Source of the DNA: GCA-2705995 sp965661625
Lineage (GTDB): Bacteria > Bacteroidota > Bacteroidia > Flavobacteriales_G > Salibacteraceae
DNA length: 64,000 nucleotides
Direction: 5' to 3'
NCBI GenBank assembly: GCA_965661625.1
Contig: CBFIEM010000004.1
Coordinates: forward strand, 62,001-126,000
Numbering within the stretch: the first letter of the stretch is position 1; each line of letters begins with the position of its first letter. The position numbers and the translations under genes were made by a program. Under the pieces are notes generated by a model, which saw nothing but the letters and a program-made list of their open reading frames with translations, was not told the origin of the DNA and did not search any database. This document shows, one piece after another, positions 16,508-26,192 of this stretch.

Positions 16508-18118
16508 TTGAACCGATTCCAACTACATTTCCGCGGATTACTCTCTGCCTTGTTACTCATACTCGGGTGGCCCGAAATAGGAGGCCAAACGTACTTGCTT
16601 TTTATAAGTTTTGTGCCTTTACTTAGTGTTGAGGAAGAAGTAGCCAACCTGAAAGTAGCTGGAAATCCAGTTCGATTATTCCCCATCGCATACTTATGCT
16701 TTGTTGTATTTAACGTTGGTGCAACTTGGTGGGTTTGGAATGCAAGTCCGGCGGGATCTATTGCTGCATTTCTATGCAACGCAGCGTTTATGGCAGTGAT
16801 TTTCACCCTGTTTCATACTACCAAAAAGTACATTGGAAGGAAAGAAGGGTACATTGCCCTCGTAATATTCACTTTAGCTTGGGACTACATTCATCACCGC
16901 TGGGACCTCACATGGCCATGGTTAACACTGGGGAATGGCTTAGCTGGCAATACCTCTTGGATTCAATGGTACGAGTTTACAGGCGTTCCTGGAGGCACAG
17001 CATGGATTCTATCAGTAAACATTTTAACCTATCACTTCCTTAAAAACGGTGTAGAAAAAGCGTGGAATAACACCACAACGCTTAAATTTTTAACGGCATC
17101 AGCACTGGTTTTTATTATTCCTTTGGCTACTTCCTTATATATCTATTATTCATTTGAAACTAAAGGAGATCCAGTAGAGGTAACAGCCATACAGCCAAAT
17201 ATTGACCCTTACAACGAGAAGTTTAACGGTCTATCATCTCAAGAGCAAGTGATGCGTATGACTAAACTCGCATCATCGGTTTCAAGCTCAGAGACGGATT
17301 TTATAATAGCTCCTGAAACTGCCATTCCCGAAGCTATTCGGGAAGATTTATTTGATGGTTACAACGAACACCTCATCCTACATAATTTATTAAAGGAATA
17401 TCCTCAAGCCTCATTACTTATCGGTGCTAGTAGTATTGAGGTCCTAGGAACTACAAAGCCCGCGAGTCCAACCGCGCGTAAATCTCAGAGCGGATTGTAT
17501 TACGACTACTGTAATACCGCTGTATACATGGAATTGAAAGAGAAACTGAAATTCTACCACAAATCGAAACTGGTTCCTGGAGTAGAGCGGATGCCTTTTC
17601 CCCAATTATTTTTACCCTTACAAGATTTCATATTCGACTTAGGAGGCACTACTGGCTCATTGGGAACGCAACCAAACCGAGAGGTTTTCTTTAATAAAGA
17701 TAGTATTGGAATAGCTCCTGTGGTTTGCTACGAGTCAATTTTTGGAGAGTATGTGGGGGAATACATAAGCCAGGGTGCTGGGTTAATATTCATTATCACT
17801 AATGACGGTTGGTGGGGGAATACACCGGGCTACAGGCAACATTTAGCTTACGCTCAACTGAGGGCCATAGAGCACCGTCGAAGTATTGCGCGCTCTGCCA
17901 ACACTGGAACATCTTGCTTCATAACTCAACGTGGAGACATTGAACAACCAACACCATGGTGGGAGCCTGCAGCAATCAATGGAACATTGCATGTGCGCAC
18001 CGATTTAACCTTTTACACGAAATATGGTGATTACATGGCGCGAACATCTTTGGCATTTAGCGGTTTGTTATTGCTACTAACTTTGTTGCGTAAACGAACG
18101 AGAAAAAAAGTAACATGA
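16508..18118 (+). CDS. lnt: Apolipoprotein N-acyltransferase
   Basis: 536 residues: about eight N-terminal membrane spans, then a nitrilase-type periplasmic domain. The catalytic triad is readable as Glu270 (IIAPETA), Lys352 (YHKSKLVPG) and Cys407 (VVCYES). The enzyme adds the third acyl chain to the N-terminal Cys of lipoproteins, of which this window encodes several. Start is TTG at 16508, matching the family N-terminus; no ATG lies nearby. It overlaps hemH by four bases (ATGA). Confidence 0.95.
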   Translation: MNRFQLHFRGLLSALLLILGWPEIGGQTYLLFISFVPLLSVEEEVANLKVAGNPVRLFPIAYLCFVVFNVGATWWVWNASPAGSIAAFLCNAAFMAVIFTLFHTTKKYIGRKEGYIALVIFTLAWDYIHHRWDLTWPWLTLGNGLAGNTSWIQWYEFTGVPGGTAWILSVNILTYHFLKNGVEKAWNNTTTLKFLTASALVFIIPLATSLYIYYSFETKGDPVEVTAIQPNIDPYNEKFNGLSSQEQVMRMTKLASSVSSSETDFIIAPETAIPEAIREDLFDGYNEHLILHNLLKEYPQASLLIGASSIEVLGTTKPASPTARKSQSGLYYDYCNTAVYMELKEKLKFYHKSKLVPGVERMPFPQLFLPLQDFIFDLGGTTGSLGTQPNREVFFNKDSIGIAPVVCYESIFGEYVGEYISQGAGLIFIITNDGWWGNTPGYRQHLAYAQLRAIEHRRSIARSANTGTSCFITQRGDIEQPTPWWEPAAINGTLHVRTDLTFYTKYGDYMARTSLAFSGLLLLLTLLRKRTRKKVT

Positions 18119-19140
18119 TTACAAAAAGAACGGGAGTACTCCTCGTAAATTTAGGGACACCTGACAGCCCTAACGTTCCCGACGTACGTCGCTACCTTAC
18201 TGAGTTTTTAAACGATGCTCGGGTAATTGACATCCCGTGGTTGGCAAGAAAAATTCTTGTGAACGGCATTATCGTTCCGTTTCGCTCATTTAGTTCTTCG
18301 AAAATCTACAAAGAAGTATGGGATGAAAAAGGATCTCCCCTACTTTACCATAGCTTGGCTGTTGCCCAAAAACTTCAAGAAGCCCTGCCTGATGACATTA
18401 CTGTACATTTTGCAATGCGCTATCAAAAACCGAGTTTGAAGAAAGCCTTAGACAAAATGCGTTTAGCGAATTATGACAGAATCATTGTCCTACCACTTTA
18501 TCCGCATTATGCCTCTTCAACTACCGGATCAACGCATGAGCGCATCATGAATTTGGTGAGTAAATGGTATGTAATTCCTGAAATGACCTTTATTAGCCAA
18601 TATTACGAACACGAAGGGTTTATAAATACCATCCTAGAACGCGCAAAAGCGTTTGACCTGGCTCAGTACGATCACATTTTATTTAGCTACCACGGCTTGC
18701 CAGAACGCCAAGTTGATAAGGTTTACGATGATGGACTTCCTTGTAAGGAACATGATTGTGAGACAGAGATTAATGATGCGAATAAATTCTGCTACAAAGC
18801 CACTTGCTATGCTACAACTCGCTTACTTGTTGAAAAGCTAGGAATTCCTGCTGATAAATACACGGTTGCTTTTCAGTCGAGGTTAGATAAGAAATGGCTT
18901 GAGCCATTTTCAGACAAAGTTGTTGCTGAACAGGCCAAAAAAGGAAATAAAAAGTTGCTTGTTTTTAGCCCTGCGTTTACTGCAGATTGTTTGGAAACAA
19001 CGGTTGAAATAGGCGACGAATATGTTGAGATTTTTGAAGAACATGGCGGTGAGCAGTTGGACTTGGTGCCAAGCCTAAATGACCATCCGCTTTGGGTCGA
19101 TACATTGAAAGACCTTGTTTTAACACGCAACCATGGCTAG
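18115..19140 (+). CDS. hemH: Ferrochelatase
   Basis: 341 residues. GVLLVNLGTPDSP opens the chelatase fold, FSYHGLPERQ has the metal-site His, and FSPAFTADCLETTVEIG carries the second active-site Glu region. It inserts Fe2+ into protoporphyrin IX as the last step of protohaem synthesis. Cysteines cluster after the His motif (LPCKEHDC and FCYKATC), a pattern that in some bacterial ferrochelatases holds a [2Fe-2S] cluster; presence of a cluster here is inference. It overlaps lnt by four bases and pabB by eight, so the three are probably one operon. Confidence 0.96.
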   Translation: MITKRTGVLLVNLGTPDSPNVPDVRRYLTEFLNDARVIDIPWLARKILVNGIIVPFRSFSSSKIYKEVWDEKGSPLLYHSLAVAQKLQEALPDDITVHFAMRYQKPSLKKALDKMRLANYDRIIVLPLYPHYASSTTGSTHERIMNLVSKWYVIPEMTFISQYYEHEGFINTILERAKAFDLAQYDHILFSYHGLPERQVDKVYDDGLPCKEHDCETEINDANKFCYKATCYATTRLLVEKLGIPADKYTVAFQSRLDKKWLEPFSDKVVAEQAKKGNKKLLVFSPAFTADCLETTVEIGDEYVEIFEEHGGEQLDLVPSLNDHPLWVDTLKDLVLTRNHG

Positions 19141-20440
19141 CACGCAGGAATTCCCGGTAATTCGAGAACTGCGGTCTAAGTTGCTTGCACTATCTGAACG
19201 GCTACCCTTTTTTGCTCTATTGGATTCCAATACTGATCAGGCTAAATACACCTACCCTACACCAACCGTTTATGACCTAATATGTGGGTGGAGTTCAGGC
19301 ACAAGTATCACTCCGGAAAATAGCGATTACAATTCTTTAAAAGGGCTGCATAAAGGCTGGTGGTTCGGCCACCTTTCCTATGAATTAAGGACTCATTTTG
19401 AAAAGGTATCTAATAACAACCCTCCCCTGATACCGTTTCCAGAATATCAATTTTTTGAGGCAGAAGTTGTAGTTAGACTAATTGGTGAAAGACTTAGCAT
19501 CACTGCCCAAAATCCAAGTGCGGAGTATGATCAATTATGCCAACACACATTAAAGCCTGAGCAAGATCACGAGCCCATTGTACTTTCACCACATCGATCT
19601 AAAGCTGCATATTCAGCAGATATTAAAGCCATCAAACACCACATTCAACAAGGCGACATTTACGAAGCAAATTACTGTCAGTTTTTTAGTGGTGCTGCCA
19701 ATGGAGTTAGCCCCCAGCACTTATGGCTAAAGTTAAACTCCATGTCTCCTACGCCATTTGCTGGTTTCTATAAACTCAATACGAAGTACTTACTTTGTGC
19801 TAGCCCAGAGCGATACTTGCAAAAGCAAGGTTCCGAACTTGTTTCTCAACCTATAAAAGGAACGGCACGCAGGGGTAGCACCCCCATTAAAGATCGGAAA
19901 TTATCGAACGAACTCAGTTCTAACCCAAAAGAACAAGCTGAAAACATAATGATTGTGGACTTGGTACGAAATGATTTTTCTCGTGTAGCAGTTGCAAATT
20001 CTGTTTCGGTTCCAGAGTTGTGCGGATGCTACGCATTTCCAAAAGTTTTCCAGCTCATCTCTACAGTGAAGGCCAACTTAAAGCCTGACAAATCCATTTG
20101 GGATGCGATAAGCGCATCTTTCCCCATGGGGTCCATGACAGGGGCGCCAAAAATTATGGCGATGAACCTCATTGATAATTACGAATCCCACCGACGCGAT
20201 TTATACAGCGGAAGTATTGGTTACATAGACCCAGAAGACAATGCTGATTTCAATGTTGTGATTCGGTCGTTGTTATTAGACCAAAACACGCAAGACCTAG
20301 CCTTTGCTGTAGGTGGCGCAATTACATCTGGCTCATCAGTCGAGGCAGAATATGACGAATGCATGGCAAAGGCGCAGAGCATCTTTGAACTTGTTAATCA
20401 ATCTGCCAAACCTTCAGAAGGCCACATCGAAAACGTTTAA
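19133..20440 (+). CDS. pabB: Aminodeoxychorismate synthase component I (PabB-like)
   Basis: 435 residues, chorismate-binding enzyme. Visible motifs are FAGFYKLNTKYLLCASPERYL, PIKGTARRG, EQAENIMIVDLVRND and FPMGSMTGAPK. PIKGT is the usual PabB form of the motif. It makes 4-amino-4-deoxychorismate for folate, with an amidotransferase encoded elsewhere. A related assignment would be anthranilate synthase component I, but the motif and the lone short form favour PabB. It overlaps hemH by eight bases. Confidence 0.9.
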   Translation: MASTQEFPVIRELRSKLLALSERLPFFALLDSNTDQAKYTYPTPTVYDLICGWSSGTSITPENSDYNSLKGLHKGWWFGHLSYELRTHFEKVSNNNPPLIPFPEYQFFEAEVVVRLIGERLSITAQNPSAEYDQLCQHTLKPEQDHEPIVLSPHRSKAAYSADIKAIKHHIQQGDIYEANYCQFFSGAANGVSPQHLWLKLNSMSPTPFAGFYKLNTKYLLCASPERYLQKQGSELVSQPIKGTARRGSTPIKDRKLSNELSSNPKEQAENIMIVDLVRNDFSRVAVANSVSVPELCGCYAFPKVFQLISTVKANLKPDKSIWDAISASFPMGSMTGAPKIMAMNLIDNYESHRRDLYSGSIGYIDPEDNADFNVVIRSLLLDQNTQDLAFAVGGAITSGSSVEAEYDECMAKAQSIFELVNQSAKPSEGHIENV

Positions 20441-20470
20441 TACGGCATCGCATTTGCTTTGTGATGCGGC

Positions 20471-20875
20471 ATGAAAAAAGCTGCTGCTTGGATAGGTCCC
20501 TTAAGTTTAATTGCGTGTTTTGGGTTTCCCGCTTTTTTGAGTTTAAAACTAGCAGATGGAGCATATGCAATAGCATTTGGCATTCCCCATCAATACTTGG
20601 TTGTTTCTCAAACCCATCAACCTCACTGCGAATTCCTTCTTCTTCCCTTTCTAATTAACCTCCTGTCATGGTCGCTTATTTGGCTACTAGTTTGGCACTT
20701 CGGCGCAAAAGGCTGGGTATTTCCGCAGAGCCGCTGGTGGAAATTCATAACATCTACGCTAGCATTTTTTGTTACCAGCATTAATTTTCTAAGCACATTT
20801 TGGTTTCCTACTTCATGGAGGTGGGTTTCTACCGTTCAGGGAGAGCTGATTGGGTGGAACTGGTTTTGGAACTAG
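20471..20875 (+). CDS. Small Trp-rich membrane protein, unknown
   Basis: 134 residues with about four hydrophobic segments (residues ~7-25, 55-75, 88-110 and the C-terminus). Tryptophan is unusually frequent, 13 of 134, concentrated in SWSLIWLLVW, RWWKF and the C-terminal IGWNWFWN. No family is recognised. It starts 30 bases after pabB and may be co-transcribed with the hemH-pabB series. Confidence 0.65.
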   Translation: MKKAAAWIGPLSLIACFGFPAFLSLKLADGAYAIAFGIPHQYLVVSQTHQPHCEFLLLPFLINLLSWSLIWLLVWHFGAKGWVFPQSRWWKFITSTLAFFVTSINFLSTFWFPTSWRWVSTVQGELIGWNWFWN

Positions 20876-20938
20876 TGCAATTATGGATTTCCTGACCTAA
20901 GTATCTTATTATTTCCGTAATCAACTAGAGGTTTGCCT

Positions 20939-20946
20939 TACCTTTG
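20939..20946 (+). promoter_or_regulatory. -7 box abutting tilS
   Basis: TACCTTTG ends one base before the first tilS ATG (20948) and four before the second (20951). Transcription would begin at about the second ATG, giving a leaderless message. Confidence 0.5.
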
Positions 20947-20947
20947 A

Positions 20948-22282
20948 ATGATGAGTTTTGAAGAGCAGTTTACCGCCTTTTACACCGAACACAAACTCTT
21001 TACCCGCAACCAGCGCATATTGGTAGCAGTAAGCGGCGGAATCGATTCAGTAGTCTTAGTCCATCTTCTCGCTTCAATGCGGGTACCTTTAGGAATAGCA
21101 CATTGTAATTTTGGTTTACGCGGTGGAGAATCTGACGCAGATGAGCTTTTCGTTGAGTCGTTAGCAACACAACTCAACGTTCCATTTTATAAGAAATCAT
21201 TTGACACTCGGAAGTATGCTGAGAACCAAGGGATTTCCACCCAGATGGCCGCTCGAGACCTCAGATACGCTTGGTTTCACGAATTGATTGATGCCCATGG
21301 CTTTGACCTGATTGCAATTGCGAACCAGAAAAACGACGATATAGAAACCGCCTTTATCAACTTGACTCGGGGAACTGGAATCAAAGGAATCACTGGAATC
21401 CCCGTAAAAAAAGGTAAGGTTATCCGACCGCTGCTCTTTGCAAAGCGAAGCTCCATTAAAGCCTACGCTAAACGTGAAGGTGTAAATTGGCGTGAAGACT
21501 CAAGCAATGCAAGCACCCATTATGTTCGCAATAAAATAAGGCATGAAGTAATTCCTGTGCTTCAGTCAATCAACCCCGATTTAGAAAACACGTTTTCCGA
21601 AAACATGGAACGTTTTCAACAAGTTGAAGCGCTGCTTAACGGACATACAGCAGCGTTGCGCAAGCGTGTTTTAACAACCACCCCAAATGGCATTACAATA
21701 AAGAGTAGTACCCTCCAAAAGGAGCAGCACCTCGCCTTAATGCTTTTTGAACTGTTGCGTGAGTATGGCTTCAACCGCGCTCAAGTGCGCTCTATTGAAG
21801 AAGCACTAATTGGCATTCCTGGAAAACAATTCTTCTCCGCAACCCATCGGTTATTAATCGATCGCGAATCCTTAATGATTGAACCGCTAAACTCAACTGG
21901 AAATACTGACCCTGTTCGCATTAATCGCGACACCCAATCCATTTCACATCCCATTGGATTAACGTTTAAACAACTCAAGTTGAGCGAGGTTAAGTTAACC
22001 ACCACTGCAACAAAAGCCTATTTAGATGCTGATAAATTGTTATTTCCAATCAAAATTCGACCATGGAAATCTGGGGATCAGTTTAAACCATTAGGGATGA
22101 AGGGCAACAAAAAGTTAAGTGACTTTTTCATTGACAAGAAGGTTCCGGTGCATATTAAGGAAAGGACCTTTGTGTTAGAAAGCGCCGGTGAAATTGCGTG
22201 GGTAATTGGGCATCGGATTAGCGAAACGTTTAAAATTGGAGATGATACGGAGAACGTATATCTTGTGAGCATTAAGCAGTGA
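20948..22282 (+). CDS. tilS: tRNA(Ile)-lysidine synthetase
   Basis: 444 residues. The PP-loop ATPase motif is RILVAVSGGIDSVVLVH, with GIAHCNFGLRGGESD and AARDLRYAWFHEL following, and a C-terminal TilS domain (IRPWKSGDQFKPLGMKGNKK). TilS converts C34 of the CAU anticodon to lysidine so that AUA is read as Ile, an essential step. Two ATG codons are adjacent; the position of the -7 box makes the second (20951) the likelier true start. The next gene begins two bases after the stop. Confidence 0.95.
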   Translation: MMSFEEQFTAFYTEHKLFTRNQRILVAVSGGIDSVVLVHLLASMRVPLGIAHCNFGLRGGESDADELFVESLATQLNVPFYKKSFDTRKYAENQGISTQMAARDLRYAWFHELIDAHGFDLIAIANQKNDDIETAFINLTRGTGIKGITGIPVKKGKVIRPLLFAKRSSIKAYAKREGVNWREDSSNASTHYVRNKIRHEVIPVLQSINPDLENTFSENMERFQQVEALLNGHTAALRKRVLTTTPNGITIKSSTLQKEQHLALMLFELLREYGFNRAQVRSIEEALIGIPGKQFFSATHRLLIDRESLMIEPLNSTGNTDPVRINRDTQSISHPIGLTFKQLKLSEVKLTTTATKAYLDADKLLFPIKIRPWKSGDQFKPLGMKGNKKLSDFFIDKKVPVHIKERTFVLESAGEIAWVIGHRISETFKIGDDTENVYLVSIKQ

Positions 22283-22283
22283 A

Positions 22284-22790
22284 ATGGCGGAGAATAGCGC
22301 AAACATATTTGAGGAAAAGCAATACTTGGGGCTGAACAAATACTCCATTTATCGGCGTAGCTTACTCATGGTTTTTCTACTTGTGATTTACTACTTTTCA
22401 GAGCACCGCGATCAATTGGAAGTGAGCGATCAGAATGAAGGCTTACTACTTATACTCGCTGGTGCTATTGTAGTTTTCAGCTTGGGGTTATTGTTCGTAT
22501 TACACCTGCACACTGTTGTGCGAGAAGACTGTATCGTATTAAACGGTTTCTGGACAGCTAGAAAGGTTAAAATTGCATTTTCCCGTGTTCAACATGTCGA
22601 AACTATCCGATATAGTCGTTACTTTTTTAATCGGCCTGTTTACAACCTACATTCAAAGGGAAAAATAAAATTTTACACACGGGGATCCGAAGCGGTGAAA
22701 TTGACAGATGAAGACGGCTTGGTCTACATCATTGGAACTCAACGTGCAGATGAACTTGCGAAGGTCATTCACAATCAACTAACCCGTTAA
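22284..22790 (+). CDS. Two-span membrane protein with PH-like domain, unknown
   Basis: 168 residues. Two hydrophobic segments (residues ~27-43 and ~58-78) are followed by a cytoplasmic beta-rich part (VVREDCIVLNGFWTARKVKI, VQHVETIRYSRYFF, VYIIGTQRADELAKVI) that resembles bacterial PH/PrgI-like domains. No specific family can be named. It starts two bases after tilS and ends seven before the queuosine-precursor transporter, so it is inside an operon; that gives no clear functional hint. Confidence 0.75.
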   Translation: MAENSANIFEEKQYLGLNKYSIYRRSLLMVFLLVIYYFSEHRDQLEVSDQNEGLLLILAGAIVVFSLGLLFVLHLHTVVREDCIVLNGFWTARKVKIAFSRVQHVETIRYSRYFFNRPVYNLHSKGKIKFYTRGSEAVKLTDEDGLVYIIGTQRADELAKVIHNQLTR

Positions 22791-22797
22791 GGGCAAG

Positions 22798-23505
22798 ATG
22801 AACGCTCCTGAAGCACCTTTAAACTTGTCTCAAACAAAAAGTGAGTCTTCCAAACTGCTTTACCTTGGCTGTTCGGCGCTATTTGTAGCTGCCCTAATCA
22901 CAACTAACCTAATTGCGAATAAGTTTGTAACCGTTAACCTCGGGTTTAAAACCTTCCAGATTTCTGCTGGAATCCTTCCCTATCCCATCACGTTCTTAAT
23001 CACCGACATCTTAAGCGAATTTTACGGAAAAAAACGTACGCAACACGTTGTTATTCTGGGCTTTATCGTGTCTTTATTTGTGCTAGGCGTGTTGTGGCTA
23101 GGTCACTTTTTCCCTGCAATTTCACAGTCTCCAGTTTCAAATGAAACATACGATACGGTTTTTGCAAACTCGTACCGCGTGGTTGGCTCTTCAATGCTGG
23201 CCTACCTAGCGGCTCAATTTGTTGACGTCAGGGTATATCATTTTTGGAAACGCCTTACAAACGGCCGTCACCTTTGGTTACGCAACAATGGCTCCACCGT
23301 AATTAGCCAATTTGTAGATACCACCCTTGTTGTTACGGTACTCCTTTACGACACCTTACCACCAGAAGATTTACTGATCCTTATAATTGATGGTTGGATA
23401 TTCAAGTCGCTGGTAGCGGCTTTTGACACGCCTGTGATGTACCTCGTAACCTATTCTCTGCGCACCTATTTTGGAATGCGCGTTAACCAAGAGCTTCCAA
23501 CCTAA
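22798..23505 (+). CDS. yhhQ: Queuosine precursor transporter (YhhQ/VUT family)
   Basis: 235 residues, six or so membrane spans. Family motifs are ITTNLIANKFVTV, GILPYPITFLITDILSEFYGKK and the later STVISQFVDTTLVVTV. YhhQ imports queuine precursors such as preQ0/preQ1 for wobble modification of GUN-anticodon tRNAs. Co-location with tilS puts two tRNA-wobble genes together. There is no preQ1 riboswitch evident upstream, and the seven-base gap leaves no room for one. Confidence 0.9.
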   Translation: MNAPEAPLNLSQTKSESSKLLYLGCSALFVAALITTNLIANKFVTVNLGFKTFQISAGILPYPITFLITDILSEFYGKKRTQHVVILGFIVSLFVLGVLWLGHFFPAISQSPVSNETYDTVFANSYRVVGSSMLAYLAAQFVDVRVYHFWKRLTNGRHLWLRNNGSTVISQFVDTTLVVTVLLYDTLPPEDLLILIIDGWIFKSLVAAFDTPVMYLVTYSLRTYFGMRVNQELPT

Positions 23506-23551
23506 CTTGGATGGTTTCCTAATCTTGGTTAAAATGCCGTTAATCTGACAA

Positions 23552-23579
23552 TTGAACAAGGTTGAAATAATTACTTTTG
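23552..23579 (+). promoter_or_regulatory. Promoter of dsbD
   Basis: TTG (23552-23554), 17 bases, TACTTTTG (23572-23579): a good match to the Bacteroidota promoter, giving a leader of about 30 bases before the ATG at 23613. Confidence 0.7.
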
Positions 23580-23612
23580 GTCTACTTCAATTAATCGAAA
23601 GCACATCAGATT

Positions 23613-26111
23613 ATGAATATTCGATCAATTTCATCACTCTTCACTTTTGCAATTTTGGCGCTTACCAGCTTTGCTCAATTCTACAATCCTGTTTCTTGGG
23701 AGTTCTCATCAAAGGCACTCGGAAACGGAGAGTTTGAGCTTCAATTTAACGCTGAAATTGAGCCACATTGGCACCTCTATGGTATGAATATCGAGGAAGG
23801 CGGACCAATTCCAACCACCTTATATTTTACAGAAGCTGATGATTACAAATTGATTGGTAATGCTCAAGAACCCGACGGTATAACGTTGGACGACCCGATG
23901 TTTGGGATGGAGTTGAAGTATTTCGAAAATAGCGCTGTCTTTACGCAAAGGGTGAAAATTACTGGAAGTAATGCTACTGTTGCTGGCGAGCTCGAGTTCA
24001 TGGCTTGTGATGATGAAAAATGCCTTCCTCCCGAATTAGTTGAGTTCAATTTTGATTTGGTGGAAAAAGCTCCGAAAAAAACACCTACCAGCGAGCCGAA
24101 AGGGACTCCGGAAAAAACAGTCGCCGTTGAAACCACAGACAAGCCCATCAACCCAGAGCCGGAAGCTGAATCTAGCACTTCCAACAAACAGGACGATGAG
24201 CCTAAAATGTACAAGCCTGTAGCGTGGAGCTTTGAGGTGAATCAAATTGAAAACGATAACTATGAATTAATTGCTACCGCAACCATTGAAGAAGGATGGC
24301 ATGTTTACTCCACTGATTTGCCAGAAAATGATGGACCAATTCCAACACGGATAGACTGGAAAGCCCATCAAGGACTGAAACTAGTTGGTGAAATTGAGCA
24401 ACGAGGAGAATTGAAAGATGAGTACGATCCTAATTTCCAGTTGGACCTGAGGTATTTCGAAAACTCCGTTTCTTTTGTTCAGGTGGTTAAACTTACTGGA
24501 GAAGGCGGAATAGCAACAGGCGAATTGGAGTTCATGGTTTGTAATGATACGCGTTGTCTTTTGCCAGAAATAATCGATCTCAATTTTCAAGTAGGCGATG
24601 CTGCAGCGGTAATCACAGCTGAAACTGAAGAGTCTGAAAATGAATCCCGCAGTTCTGATGAAGAAAAAGACGGTTCCCTTTGGGCTATTTTTGTTTTTGG
24701 ATTTCTAGGTGGGTTTGCAGCATTGCTCACTCCATGCGTATTCCCCATGATTCCCATGACAGTGAGTTTCTTCACTAAACAGAGTAAAAGTAGAGCTGCA
24801 GGAGTAACCAATGCCGTAATTTACGGCCTCTTTATTATCGGAATTTACACCATATTGGGTTACGTCATTACCAAAGTATTTGGCGCAGACGCCTTAAATG
24901 TACTGAGCACAGATCCCATTTTCAATGTTGTATTTTTCTTCTTACTCATCATTTTTGCCATTTCATTTTTTGGTGCATTTGAAATCACCCTGCCCTCTAG
25001 TTGGGTGAATAACGCTGACCGTGCTTCTGATCGTGGAGGGATCATTGGGATTTTCTTCATGGCTCTTGTATTATCATTGGTTTCGTTCTCATGTACAGGT
25101 CCAATTATTGGAACGCTGCTAGTAGATGCCGCAGTATTTGGAGGAGTTAAAGGCCCCCTTATTGGCATGTTTGGATTTTCACTGGCACTTGCCTTACCAT
25201 TTGGATTATTCGCAGCCTTTCCCGGTTGGTTGAACAGTATGCCTAAATCTGGAGGTTGGCTCAATAGCGTAAAGGTTGTACTTGGATTTCTAGAACTGGC
25301 ATTGGCATTCAAGTTTCTTTCGAATGCGGACCTCGTTCAACAATGGGGCATATTAACACGAGAAATTTTTATTGCTATTTGGATTGGGGTATTTACTATG
25401 CTATTCCTTTACCTACTTGGTAAATTTCGTCTGCCACATGATAGTCCAATGGAAAAATTGACAGTTGGGCGTATGTTGTTCGCAACATTTGTAGGTATTT
25501 TTATCATTTACCTCATCCCTGGACTATGGGGAGCTCCATTAAAAGTTATTTCAGGGTTTCCGCCCCCCATGTTCTACAGTGAATCTCCAAATGGTGTAGG
25601 TGCGGCAGCGGTTGTGCCAGTCAATGCTTCAACTGAAGAAATTCCCGAAGGTGCAGACCCTTCTCATTGTCCGCATAATTTGCCGTGTTTTCACGATTAT
25701 GAAACAGCCTTGAATTATGCTCGTGAAATAGGAAAACCGCTTATGGTTGATTTTACTGGTCATGCATGCGTAAACTGTCGAAAAATGGAAGAGCAAGTTT
25801 GGTCTGACCCACGCGTTCTGGAGCGCTTGCGAAATGATGTTGTGCTCGTTTCACTATACGTTGACGAACGCACAAAACTACCTGAGTCTGAGCAGTATGT
25901 TTCTGAAACTACAGGTAAAAAAATAAAAACGGTCGGGAATAAATGGAGTGACTTCCAAGCAGAAGTTTTTAAAACCAATGCCCAACCGCACTATGTATTT
26001 CTGGATCATGACGAAAACCAACTTCATGAATCTGCAGCATATGATCCAGATATAGAACTCTTTATAGATTGGTTGGATCGAGGTAAAAAAGCATTCAAAA
26101 AAACGAAATAG
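23613..26111 (+). CDS. dsbD: Thiol:disulfide interchange protein DsbD with duplicated N-terminal domain
   Basis: 832 residues. After a signal peptide there are two tandem nDsbD-like sandwiches (residues ~22-150 from FYNPVSWEF; ~197-325 from MYKPVAWSF), joined by a Pro/Glu/Lys-rich linker. Each has a Cys pair near its end (ACDDEKC; VCNDTRC). The membrane part follows, with LTPCVFPMIPM and VSFSCTGPIIG supplying its redox Cys. A C-terminal thioredoxin-like domain carries HACVNC. DsbD moves electrons from cytoplasmic thioredoxin to periplasmic acceptors and supports cytochrome c maturation. The duplicated sensor domain is unlike E. coli DsbD. Confidence 0.93.
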   Translation: MNIRSISSLFTFAILALTSFAQFYNPVSWEFSSKALGNGEFELQFNAEIEPHWHLYGMNIEEGGPIPTTLYFTEADDYKLIGNAQEPDGITLDDPMFGMELKYFENSAVFTQRVKITGSNATVAGELEFMACDDEKCLPPELVEFNFDLVEKAPKKTPTSEPKGTPEKTVAVETTDKPINPEPEAESSTSNKQDDEPKMYKPVAWSFEVNQIENDNYELIATATIEEGWHVYSTDLPENDGPIPTRIDWKAHQGLKLVGEIEQRGELKDEYDPNFQLDLRYFENSVSFVQVVKLTGEGGIATGELEFMVCNDTRCLLPEIIDLNFQVGDAAAVITAETEESENESRSSDEEKDGSLWAIFVFGFLGGFAALLTPCVFPMIPMTVSFFTKQSKSRAAGVTNAVIYGLFIIGIYTILGYVITKVFGADALNVLSTDPIFNVVFFFLLIIFAISFFGAFEITLPSSWVNNADRASDRGGIIGIFFMALVLSLVSFSCTGPIIGTLLVDAAVFGGVKGPLIGMFGFSLALALPFGLFAAFPGWLNSMPKSGGWLNSVKVVLGFLELALAFKFLSNADLVQQWGILTREIFIAIWIGVFTMLFLYLLGKFRLPHDSPMEKLTVGRMLFATFVGIFIIYLIPGLWGAPLKVISGFPPPMFYSESPNGVGAAAVVPVNASTEEIPEGADPSHCPHNLPCFHDYETALNYAREIGKPLMVDFTGHACVNCRKMEEQVWSDPRVLERLRNDVVLVSLYVDERTKLPESEQYVSETTGKKIKTVGNKWSDFQAEVFKTNAQPHYVFLDHDENQLHESAAYDPDIELFIDWLDRGKKAFKKTK

Positions 26112-26192
26112 GCAAACCTGTGTAGGCTTAGTCCGGACATCTGTTTTTGAGTTTCCGAAAATATTCAACTAACTTGTTCAAAATCAGTTATT

